A DNA stretch of 64,000 bases from Cupriavidus metallidurans CH34 (GTDB lineage Bacteria > Pseudomonadota > Gammaproteobacteria > Burkholderiales > Burkholderiaceae): positions 2,418,001 to 2,482,000 of the forward strand of contig NC_007973.1 of the NCBI RefSeq assembly GCF_000196015.1, written 5' to 3'. Both the position numbers and the translations under genes were made by a program. Each line of letters opens with the position of its first letter. Position 1 is the stretch's first letter. Shown here piece after piece: positions 57,093-64,000 of this stretch. Below the pieces are notes generated by a model that saw only the letters and a list, made by a program, of their open reading frames with translations, was not told the origin of the DNA and searched no databases.

Positions 57093-59662
57093 GCGCGCGC
57101 CGCTTCTCGCTAAGCGAACTGTTCTCCGGTGCCCGCGACCGCGTGGCGCGGGCGCTCGGCGTGACGCGCACCGCGAATGCCGGCAACTGGCTGCTCCGCC
57201 TGTTCTTTCGTCCACCGCGACCGGGCAAGCGCGACATCCCGGCGGAATGGGCCGCGCAGGTTCACAGACGCGCCATGACCCGGCTCGGCATTGGCAAGCG
57301 CCAGGGCACAGGCACGTGGATGTGGCGCCTGTTCATCCGCCCCCCAAGACCTCGATTTCGACTGGCGGCCGATCCACGCAAACAACGTTCGATGGCCGAG
57401 CCGGAGCGCGACAACTGGCTGCGCCGCTGGCTCGATCGGGTACTCGAGCCCGTCTGGAATACGACATCGCGACTGCACCACCAGTTCTTGTCGATCCTGC
57501 CTCGACCGGACTGGAATCGAGTGGCCTATTCGCTCGAGTCGCTTGCCGCGCAGGTCGGGCGTATTCCATTTGTCCTGCCGATCTCCATGGTCATCGCAGC
57601 CATCGCCACCGTCGTCATCGGCACCACGCCACTGACGTTCGCGAGCCAGATGCTGATGTTCGCCGTGGTCTGGGCCATACTGATCGTCGTGCGGCGCATT
57701 CCTGGGCGGCTGGCCACGATCACGATGATCGCCGTCTCCATGCTGATGGCCGTGCGTTATATCTGGTGGCGCTCCACACAGACACTGCAGTTCGCCACCA
57801 CGACCGAGGCCGTGATCGGTTACCTGCTCTACGCAGCCGAGTGCTACACGTGGCTGGTGCTCGCGCTGAGCTACCTGCAGACCGCCTGGCCGCTGCATCG
57901 CAAGCCAAAGCCGCTGCCGGCTGACTCGTCCCTATGGCCTACCGTCGATGTCTTCATCCCGACGTACAACGAATCACTCGCCGTGGTCCAGCCGACGGTG
58001 TACGCGGCACGCAGCATGGACTGGCCCCCCGACAAGCTGCGCGTCTACATCCTCGACGACAGCCACCGGCCGGCGATGCGCGAGTTCGCCGAAGCGGCGG
58101 GCGTGGGCTACATCACGCGCGATAACAATCGCCACGCCAAGGCCGGCAATATCAATCAGGCGCTACCGCGCACCAGCGGGGACTACATCGCGATTTTCGA
58201 CTGCGACCACATCCCCACGCGCTCGTTCCTGCAGATGACCATGGGCGAGTTCCTGGATGATCCGAAGTGCGCGTTGGTCCAGACACCCCACCACTTCTTC
58301 TCGCCCGATCCGTTCGAACGCAATTTCGACACCTTCCGGCGCGTGCCGAATGAAGGCAGCCTTTTCTACGGCCTGATCCAGGACGGCAATGACCTCTGGA
58401 ACGCCACCTTCTTCTGCGGCTCCTGCGCGGTAATCAAGCGCGCGCCGCTGCTCGAGATCGGTGGCATCGCAGTAGAGACCGTCACCGAGGACTCGCACAC
58501 CGCACTGAAACTACACCGCCGTGGCTACAACAGCGCATACCTGCGTACCGTGCAGGCCGCCGGGCTGGCCACCGAAAGCCTGTCCAGCCACATCGGCCAG
58601 CGCATCCGGTGGGCACGCGGCATGGCGCAGATCTTCCGTCTGGACAATCCGCTGCTTGGCAAGGGCCTGACGTTGTTCCAGCGCCTGTGCTACAGCAATG
58701 CGATGCTGCACTTCTTCTACGGCATTCCACGGCTGATCTTCCTGACCATGCCGATCGCGTATCTGTACTTCGGGCTGCACGTGATCAATACGTCGGCGCT
58801 GATGATCATGGCCTACGTGTTGCCATACCTGCTGATCGCCAACGTAACCAACTCGCGGCTTCAGGGTCGCTACCGACATTCGTTCTGGGCGGAGGTCTAC
58901 GAGTCCGTGCTGGCGTGGTACATCGTGCTGCCCACCACAGTGGCCTTCATCAATCCGCGCGCCGGCAAGTTCAACGTAACGGCCAAGGGCGGGCAGATCG
59001 CCGACGACTATCTGGACTGGACCATCTCCAAGCCCTATCTGGTACTGCTGGCGCTGAACGTGGCCGGCCTTGTCTTCGGCGTGCTCCGCCTGCTGTTCTG
59101 GGGCACCGACGAGCCCGCCACCGTGCTGATGAACATGGGATGGGCAACGTTTAACCTCATCATGCTCGGCGCTGCCGTTGGCGTGGCCCGCGAGGCACGG
59201 CAGGTGCGCGTATCGCACCGTATCCCGATGCGCGTGCCGGCGACCCTGCTGCTGCCCGATGGCCGCACGATCGCGTGCAAGACCGAGAACTATTCGATGG
59301 GCGGCCTGGGCATGGTGCTGCCAATCGACGTGCCACTGGTCGAAGGCGCGCCGGTGGGCGTATGTCTGTCGCGCGGCTCGCGGACCTATCACTTCCCCGC
59401 GGTGGTCACGCGCAATATCAATCGCCACCTTGGGGTGCGCATGGACGATCTGAGCGTTGAGCGCGAAGCACAGCTGATCCAGTGCACGTTCGGCCGTGCC
59501 GACGCGTGGATCGACTGGCTCGACGACGAGCGCGTCGATGCTCCGCTGCGCAGCTTCAAGGAAGTCGTTGAAATGGGCTACCAGGGCCTGCTACGGCTCT
59601 ACGATGCCTTCGTCGATGCCGTCGAGCTGGTGACCGCGCGACGCCGCTCACGTCTGCCCTGA
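57089..59662 (+). CDS. bcsA: Cellulose synthase catalytic subunit BcsA
   Basis: The 857-residue membrane glycosyltransferase (GT2) has a long cytosolic N-terminus (1-170) with a duplicated WxxRLFxRPPRP motif (34-45 and 77-88). The catalytic set is complete: DD at 323-324, DCD 371-373, TED 466-468 and QRIRW 504-508. About eight TM helices surround the core. A PilZ domain follows with R707-x3-R711 and NYSMGG (734-739), so c-di-GMP activation is predicted. It polymerises UDP-glucose into beta-1,4-glucan. It is translationally coupled to bcsQ. Confidence 0.96.
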   Translation: MSARRFSLSELFSGARDRVARALGVTRTANAGNWLLRLFFRPPRPGKRDIPAEWAAQVHRRAMTRLGIGKRQGTGTWMWRLFIRPPRPRFRLAADPRKQRSMAEPERDNWLRRWLDRVLEPVWNTTSRLHHQFLSILPRPDWNRVAYSLESLAAQVGRIPFVLPISMVIAAIATVVIGTTPLTFASQMLMFAVVWAILIVVRRIPGRLATITMIAVSMLMAVRYIWWRSTQTLQFATTTEAVIGYLLYAAECYTWLVLALSYLQTAWPLHRKPKPLPADSSLWPTVDVFIPTYNESLAVVQPTVYAARSMDWPPDKLRVYILDDSHRPAMREFAEAAGVGYITRDNNRHAKAGNINQALPRTSGDYIAIFDCDHIPTRSFLQMTMGEFLDDPKCALVQTPHHFFSPDPFERNFDTFRRVPNEGSLFYGLIQDGNDLWNATFFCGSCAVIKRAPLLEIGGIAVETVTEDSHTALKLHRRGYNSAYLRTVQAAGLATESLSSHIGQRIRWARGMAQIFRLDNPLLGKGLTLFQRLCYSNAMLHFFYGIPRLIFLTMPIAYLYFGLHVINTSALMIMAYVLPYLLIANVTNSRLQGRYRHSFWAEVYESVLAWYIVLPTTVAFINPRAGKFNVTAKGGQIADDYLDWTISKPYLVLLALNVAGLVFGVLRLLFWGTDEPATVLMNMGWATFNLIMLGAAVGVAREARQVRVSHRIPMRVPATLLLPDGRTIACKTENYSMGGLGMVLPIDVPLVEGAPVGVCLSRGSRTYHFPAVVTRNINRHLGVRMDDLSVEREAQLIQCTFGRADAWIDWLDDERVDAPLRSFKEVVEMGYQGLLRLYDAFVDAVELVTARRRSRLP

Positions 59663-59689
59663 CCGCCCCGAACCCCTAAGCGAGACCCC

Positions 59690-61252
59690 ATGGGACTCTG
59701 GAACCTCTACTTCCTCGCCAAGATCTACCTGTTCCATACCGGGCAGATGCAACCGATATGGCTGCTGAACCTGGTCTTCGCCCTGCTGCTGGTGATACCG
59801 CTCGAGTCGCGCATTCTGCGCGTACTGCGGCAGATCATCGCCATCGGCGCCGGTGCGGCGCTGGCGTGGCGGGAATCCACGTTGCCGCCGTTCACGCGTC
59901 TGCTCACGGAGTTTTCCAACATCCGCGCCTTCACGCCCGGATACCTGGTGGAGCTATTCCAGCGCTTCGTGCCGGTGCAGATGGTGGTGGCCGTGGTGCT
60001 GGTGGTCCTGGTGTACCTGCTGATCAACCGATGGATTCGCACCACTACGCTCGTCCTGCTTGCGTTGATCGCCATGCCGATCTGGTATGGCACCGGTATC
60101 ACGTTGCCAGGCGCGAAGGCTCAGCAAGCAACGGCGCAATCCGCCGGATCGGCGCGCGCGGATATCAACGCCACCAACAACTACGACGCCATCCTGGCCG
60201 CGTTCCGCCAGCAGGAAACCCAGCGCACCGCCACCTTCTCGCCGCTTACCGCAACGCCTGACGCGCAGTTCGACATCATTGTGCTGCACATCTGCTCGCT
60301 GTCGTGGGATGACCTCGACGCGGCCAAGAGCCTCAATCACCCACTGCTGTCGCGCTTCGACTACCTGTTCAAGAACTTCAGTTCCGCCGCCAGCTATAGC
60401 GGCCCAGCCGCCATCCGCCTGTTGCGCGCGTCATGCGGCCAGCAGCCGCACAAGGACCTGTACGACCCCGCGCCCGCCGAATGCCACCTGTTCGCCGATC
60501 TGGCCCAGGCCGGCTTCACGCCGCGCATCCTGATGAACCACGATGGCCGCTTCGACAACTTCCGCACCTACGTGGAGACCGAGATCGGCATTCAGGGCGT
60601 GAAGATGGAATCGACCGAAGGCGTGCCGGTGGCCATGCGCGCCTTCGACGACTCGCCGATCCTGGACGACTTCAATACCTTTGACCACTGGTACAAGCAG
60701 CACCTGGCGCAGGACAAGGGCCCTGTGGCGCTCTACTACAACACGGTCACGCTGCACGACGGCAATCGCCTGCCCGACAAGCGCCTGACCAGCATCGAGT
60801 CCTACCCGCTGCGCCTGAAGACCTTGCTCGACGATGTCGACCGGATCATCGACACCATCAGCAAGTCTGGCCGCAAGGCCGTGGTGATCTTCGTGCCCGA
60901 GCATGGCGCGGCGCTACGTGGCGACAAGAACCAGATCTCAGGGCTGCGCGAGATTCCCACTCCCAACATCATTCACGTGCCCGTGGGCGTGAAACTGGTC
61001 GGCCTGCCCACCACGGCAACGCCGCAGCCGGTAACCATCGACGCACCGACGAGCTTCTTCGGATTGTCACAATTGGTGTTCAATCTCGTGGCCGACAGCC
61101 CGTTCCGCCAGGGGGCGCCCGATCTGGCCCACTACGTCGAGGATCTTCCGCAGACCCAGATGGTCGGCGAGAACGAAGCCACGCTGACGATGAAACGGAC
61201 CAACGGCTATGTGATTCACACACCGGACGGCGTCTGGGTGGAGCAGCAATGA
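59690..61252 (+). CDS. bcsG: Cellulose phosphoethanolamine transferase BcsG
   Basis: The 520-residue protein has four or five N-terminal membrane helices (about 1-130) and a periplasmic alkaline-phosphatase-like domain. Landmarks are HICSLSWDDL with Cys202, SYSGPAAIRLLRASCGQ (from Ser235, probable nucleophile region) and FVPEHGAALRGDKNQ with metal ligands. By family knowledge it transfers phosphoethanolamine from phosphatidylethanolamine to cellulose, making pEtN-cellulose. It is separated from bcsA by 27 bp and overlaps bcsR in an ATGA junction. Confidence 0.9.
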   Translation: MGLWNLYFLAKIYLFHTGQMQPIWLLNLVFALLLVIPLESRILRVLRQIIAIGAGAALAWRESTLPPFTRLLTEFSNIRAFTPGYLVELFQRFVPVQMVVAVVLVVLVYLLINRWIRTTTLVLLALIAMPIWYGTGITLPGAKAQQATAQSAGSARADINATNNYDAILAAFRQQETQRTATFSPLTATPDAQFDIIVLHICSLSWDDLDAAKSLNHPLLSRFDYLFKNFSSAASYSGPAAIRLLRASCGQQPHKDLYDPAPAECHLFADLAQAGFTPRILMNHDGRFDNFRTYVETEIGIQGVKMESTEGVPVAMRAFDDSPILDDFNTFDHWYKQHLAQDKGPVALYYNTVTLHDGNRLPDKRLTSIESYPLRLKTLLDDVDRIIDTISKSGRKAVVIFVPEHGAALRGDKNQISGLREIPTPNIIHVPVGVKLVGLPTTATPQPVTIDAPTSFFGLSQLVFNLVADSPFRQGAPDLAHYVEDLPQTQMVGENEATLTMKRTNGYVIHTPDGVWVEQQ

Positions 61253-61476
61253 GCAAACCCATCGGGTCCCGCAAGGCGGCCACGGCCTACAGCGATATCG
61301 ACATGCTGGCCCAACATGTCGACGGCTTCGACGCGCAGCAGTACTTCGACCAGCAAGTCGAAGTAGAAACAGTGGCCGCCGCGCAACGCTGGCCTCTGCT
61401 GGCCCGGGTGATGGGGTGCGCGGCATTAGCCGAAGCGGAGCCAGCGGTCGCCGTCGGCCCAAGCGGTGGCGGTTGA
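61249..61476 (+). CDS. bcsR: BcsR-like small protein
   Basis: The 75-residue protein contains DIDMLAQHVDGFDAQQYFDQ and AAAQRWPLLARVM, resembling the DI-x-L and RWPLLAEF segments of enterobacterial BcsR (from memory). BcsR stabilises BcsQ and is required for cellulose synthesis. Unlike in enterobacteria, where it precedes bcsQ, it is the last gene here, coupled to bcsG. The C-terminal 20 residues are Ala/Gly-rich and probably disordered. Confidence 0.65.
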   Translation: MSKPIGSRKAATAYSDIDMLAQHVDGFDAQQYFDQQVEVETVAAAQRWPLLARVMGCAALAEAEPAVAVGPSGGG

Positions 61477-61624
61477 CGGTCGCCCCCCTTCCTCAAAGCA
61501 GCGCTACGCCCGCCATCCCTCGCCAGTAGGGAAGCAACATTGGCCTTCGGGGCCGAAGCGTCACGGATTCGTCATATAGCCTGCCTAGACTCTGGGCCAC
61601 TTTCCACACAGTGTCCCTCCCGTC

Positions 61625-62872
61625 ATGTCTGGCGTACTGGTCGACCCTTCCGCTGCCCGTCCGCGCTTCCGACAGCCATGCGCCGAAGACCTGGCCATGC
61701 CGACCCCGTCTGTCACCACCGACCAGACGAACCAGGATGTGCTGGAAGTCTTTGCCGCCCATCGCGACCTGGCCTGCCTGCCCGTCACCGAGCAAGGCAA
61801 GCCGATCGGCCTGATCAACCGGTCGATTTTCCTCTCGCAGATGAGCAAGCCCTACCATCGCGAGCTCTACAACCGCAAGAGCTGTATCGCGTTCATGGAC
61901 AAGGAGCCGCTGATCGTCGACGCGGCCATGAGCATTGACGCGCTGACGTTCCGAACCGTGGAATACGGTGAAAAGGCGCTGGCCGACGGCTTCATCATCG
62001 CGCGCGACGACCAGTACATCGGCTTGGGGCAAGGTCTGCAACTGATGCGTGTGGTGGCGGACATGCAGGCCGAGCGCAATCGCCAGATCATGCACAGCAT
62101 CGACTATGCGAGCACGATCCAGCGCGCGATGCTGCGCGCCTCGCGCGAGATGCTGGGCGCCACGCTACCCGACGCCGCACTGGTATGGGAACCGCGTGAC
62201 GTGGTCGGCGGCGACTTCTACCACTTCGCCGCCTTCGAGGACGGCTGGTTCGCCGCACTGGCCGATTGCACCGGCCACGGCGTGCCGGGCGCCTTCATGA
62301 CGCTGATCGCCTCGTCGCTACTCACGCAGGCCATCGAGCAGATCGGCCCGCGCGACCCCGGCGCGCTGCTGATGGCCGTGAATCGCGGCATCAAGCAGAT
62401 GCTCGGCCAGAACGACCGCGAGCCGCGTGAATCACCAAGCGCGTCGGAATCCGACGACGGCATGGACGCGGCCTTCTTCTGGTTCGACAACGCGACGCGC
62501 CAGCTGACCTTCGCCGGCGCGAAGTCATCGCTATTCGTGCTGCAACCCGCCGACGCCGAAGGCGAGATGATCAACGGGGCGCGCATGGGTGTCGGCTACG
62601 TCGATACCGATATGGCATTCACATGGCAGAACAGCGTCGCTCCGACCACGTCCGGCACGCTGGTTTTCGTCACCACCGATGGCCTGATCGATCAGATCGG
62701 CGGCCCGAAGGAAATCGCCTTCGGCAAGCGCCGGATGCGCGAGGCAATCTGCGCGAATCGCGCCGCATCAGCGACGCAGATCAGCCAGGCCGTGCAGGAC
62801 GCGCACCGGGACTGGCAAGGCACGCAGCGCCGACGCGACGACCTGACTTTCTTCTGTTTCCGCGCGCCGTGA
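61625..62872 (+). CDS. SiaA-like PP2C phosphatase with N-terminal CBS-like domain
   Basis: The 415-residue soluble protein has an N-terminal CBS-like region (about 30-145, with LACLPVTEQGKPIGLINRSI and GFIIARDDQYIGLG) joined by a helical linker (AERNRQIMHSIDYASTIQRA) to a SpoIIE/PP2C phosphatase domain. Metal ligands are present: Asp197 in VGGDFYHF, Asp214 in ADCTGHGVPG, a DGLIDQIGG motif and the end RRDDLTFFCFR. It heads a cluster with SiaB- and SiaC-like genes; in Pseudomonas, SiaA dephosphorylates SiaC. The Pseudomonas enzyme has a membrane HAMP sensor, so the input here differs. It lies 148 bp behind bcsR in the same direction. Confidence 0.8.
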   Translation: MSGVLVDPSAARPRFRQPCAEDLAMPTPSVTTDQTNQDVLEVFAAHRDLACLPVTEQGKPIGLINRSIFLSQMSKPYHRELYNRKSCIAFMDKEPLIVDAAMSIDALTFRTVEYGEKALADGFIIARDDQYIGLGQGLQLMRVVADMQAERNRQIMHSIDYASTIQRAMLRASREMLGATLPDAALVWEPRDVVGGDFYHFAAFEDGWFAALADCTGHGVPGAFMTLIASSLLTQAIEQIGPRDPGALLMAVNRGIKQMLGQNDREPRESPSASESDDGMDAAFFWFDNATRQLTFAGAKSSLFVLQPADAEGEMINGARMGVGYVDTDMAFTWQNSVAPTTSGTLVFVTTDGLIDQIGGPKEIAFGKRRMREAICANRAASATQISQAVQDAHRDWQGTQRRRDDLTFFCFRAP

Positions 62873-62907
62873 CGCCATCCGGCTGCACCGCGCCCACTCG
62901 CCAACAC

Positions 62908-63480
62908 ATGACCGCCGCACAATCGATTGACAATGAATATGAGCCCTTCTTCGCGATGGCTCGGGAACGCAACGTGATCTTCTACTACGTCGGCTATTTT
63001 TCGCAGAACATCATCGCCGCGATGTCCGACGCGGTGCGCCTGCAGCTTTCCGTCAGCGGCGTGGACGGCACCACGCGTCGCAAGCTGTTCTCGTCGTTCG
63101 TGGAGATGGCGCAGAACATCGTGCACTACTCGTCCGATTCGCTGACATCGCCATCGCAAGCCGACGGTCATCTGCGCCACGGTTCCGTCTGCATCAGCAT
63201 GGTCGACGAACACTACCGCCTGATGTGCTCGAATCCAGTGTCCACCGCGCGCGTGGCGCAACTGCGCGGCACGCTGGAACGCGTGCGCACCATGACGCTC
63301 GACGAGATCAAGCGCGCCTACAAGGAAACCCTGCGGGCCGAGGTGCCGGAGGGCAGCAAAGGCGCCGGTCTCGGCATCCTGACGATGGCGCGCGATGCCA
63401 GCGCCCCTCTGGAGTACAACTTTCAGCCGATCGATTCCGATCCGGTCTCGACGATGTTCCAGCTCGTCGCCACCATCTGA
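62908..63480 (+). CDS. SiaB-like kinase (HATPase-type)
   Basis: The 190-residue protein has an N-box-like segment FVEMAQNIVHYS (E66 and N70), as in GHKL kinases, and a glycine-rich G-box-like segment SKGAGLGILTMA. It belongs to the SiaB/DUF6272 group, which phosphorylates SiaC. The ATG at 62908 was chosen by family-like length; upstream in-frame sequence overlaps the phosphatase gene. It follows the phosphatase by 35 bp and precedes the SiaC-like gene by 21 bp. Confidence 0.8.
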   Translation: MTAAQSIDNEYEPFFAMARERNVIFYYVGYFSQNIIAAMSDAVRLQLSVSGVDGTTRRKLFSSFVEMAQNIVHYSSDSLTSPSQADGHLRHGSVCISMVDEHYRLMCSNPVSTARVAQLRGTLERVRTMTLDEIKRAYKETLRAEVPEGSKGAGLGILTMARDASAPLEYNFQPIDSDPVSTMFQLVATI

Positions 63481-63501
63481 GCCCATCGGAAAGAGCCCGC
63501 C

Positions 63502-63891
63502 ATGGAAAACCTGTTCATCGCCGCCACGCCAAGCTCGCCCGAAGTGAGCTTCGACTTCACGCGGCACGTTCTTTCGCTCAAGGGTGAGTCCTACCCCGAG
63601 AATGCCGCGGTGTTCTACGGCGAAGCCGTAGCGCGCCTGCGCAAGTATCTGTCCGACTGCGATGGCGCAGCCGTCACGGTCAACGTCGCGCTGACGTACT
63701 TCAACAGCTCCAGCACCAAGATGCTGTTCAGCATGTTCGACGCGCTGAACGAGGCCGCCGAGCGTGGCAACGAGATCCGCCTGCACTGGTTCCACGACGA
63801 AGACGACGACACCATCCTCGAGTTCGGCCAGGAACTGCACGCCGATTTCCCCGCCATCGACTTCATCGATGAAGTGACGACCAGCAGTTGA
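63502..63891 (+). CDS. SiaC-like STAS-type partner-switch protein (DUF1987)
   Basis: The 129-residue protein has the DUF1987 core: MENLFIAATPSSPEVSFDF at the start, then YFNSSSTKMLFSMFDALNEA. The expected phosphorylation site of SiaC (Thr in YFNTSS of Pseudomonas, from memory) corresponds to Ser69 in YFN68-S69. Unphosphorylated SiaC activates the diguanylate cyclase SiaD. The next gene starts 26 bp downstream. Confidence 0.82.
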   Translation: MENLFIAATPSSPEVSFDFTRHVLSLKGESYPENAAVFYGEAVARLRKYLSDCDGAAVTVNVALTYFNSSSTKMLFSMFDALNEAAERGNEIRLHWFHDEDDDTILEFGQELHADFPAIDFIDEVTTSS

Positions 63892-63917
63892 ATCCCCCTC
63901 TCGCTACCGTCGCCGCC

Positions 63918-64000
63918 ATGCCCGAGCCCGATCTGTTCGAATCGGAGAACAGCGTTCTGGCCCACGCCAGATCCGTGTTCTGCGATGTCGACGCGGGCGA
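63918..64000 (+). CDS. Start of a probable SiaD-like diguanylate cyclase (truncated by window)
   Basis: Only the first 27 codons are visible: MPEPDLFESENSVLAHARSV is the start of the product, with no stop before base 64000. In Pseudomonas the siaABC trio is followed by siaD, a soluble GGDEF protein. The position makes this the expected identity, but no catalytic motif is visible here. Confidence 0.55.
   Translation, partial: MPEPDLFESENSVLAHARSVFCDVDAG

Overview
The window is GC-rich, densely coded DNA with no phage, transposon or CRISPR signature. It looks like a chromosome of a Burkholderiaceae bacterium, most likely Cupriavidus/Ralstonia. The evidence is the codon and base composition, the gene block mltD-gloB-methyltransferase-rnhA-dnaQ-tRNA, a rhizobial-type GlpSTPQUV glycerol importer, and a complete cellulose operon. 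The genus is an inference from gene content; no search was run.

Layout. 1-4.3 kb: housekeeping block (lytic transglycosylase, glyoxalase II, methyltransferase, RNase HI, DNA Pol III epsilon, tRNA-Val(CAC) with its own promoter and terminator). 4.3-4.85 kb: non-coding stretch behind the tRNA. 4.85-8.5 kb: P-type cation ATPase plus tandem universal-stress protein. 8.6-9.3 kb: bluB. 9.4-19.9 kb: organosulfur region made of a ParB-like protein, a four-domain rhodanese translationally coupled to a thiol dioxygenase, an SfnB-like flavoprotein, and divergently an SsuD-like monooxygenase with a nitrate/sulfonate-type ABC importer, a membrane-anchored cytochrome c and an unknown protein. 19.9-26.1 kb: heptosyltransferase I, isochorismatase-like hydrolase with divergent LysR regulator, a dCache-HAMP-PAS-GGDEF cyclase, and an orphan AAA ATPase. 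26.2-38.9 kb: glycerol utilisation (glpV-U-Q-P-T-S divergent from glpR; glpK-glpD), interrupted by purU and a Nudix hydrolase. 39-40.1 kb: three small genes of unknown function. 40.3-45.6 kb: cyclic-di-GMP genes (yfiR-yfiN-yfiB, then a DosP-like PAS-GAF-GGDEF-EAL protein). 45.6-46.8 kb: small conserved gene and a D-amino-acid transaminase-like gene. 47.1-61.5 kb: cellulose operon in the order bcsB-Z-C-E-F-Q-A-G-R. 61.6-64 kb: SiaABCD-like partner-switching module, with the last gene cut by the window edge.

How the genes work together. Glycerol enters by the ABC importer and is phosphorylated by GlpK and oxidised by GlpD, under the DeoR-type repressor GlpR. The right-hand 24 kb is a c-di-GMP-to-cellulose circuit. 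YfiN makes c-di-GMP under periplasmic control by YfiR/YfiB, and the DosP-like protein probably hydrolyses it. BcsA (PilZ) and BcsE (RxxD) are predicted to bind it, and BcsG is predicted to decorate cellulose with phosphoethanolamine. A phosphatase/kinase/STAS-like trio resembling SiaA/B/C leads into a probable fourth gene, SiaD.

Most notable signals: (i) the two glycerol-importer ATPases carry complementary defects, which predicts one active and one degenerate ATP site; (ii) the SiaA-like phosphatase has a CBS-like input region instead of a membrane sensor and sits beside the cellulose operon; (iii) the BcsA N-terminus contains an internal duplication; (iv) the thiol dioxygenase/rhodanese pair abuts an organosulfur uptake cluster with an unusual cytochrome c.
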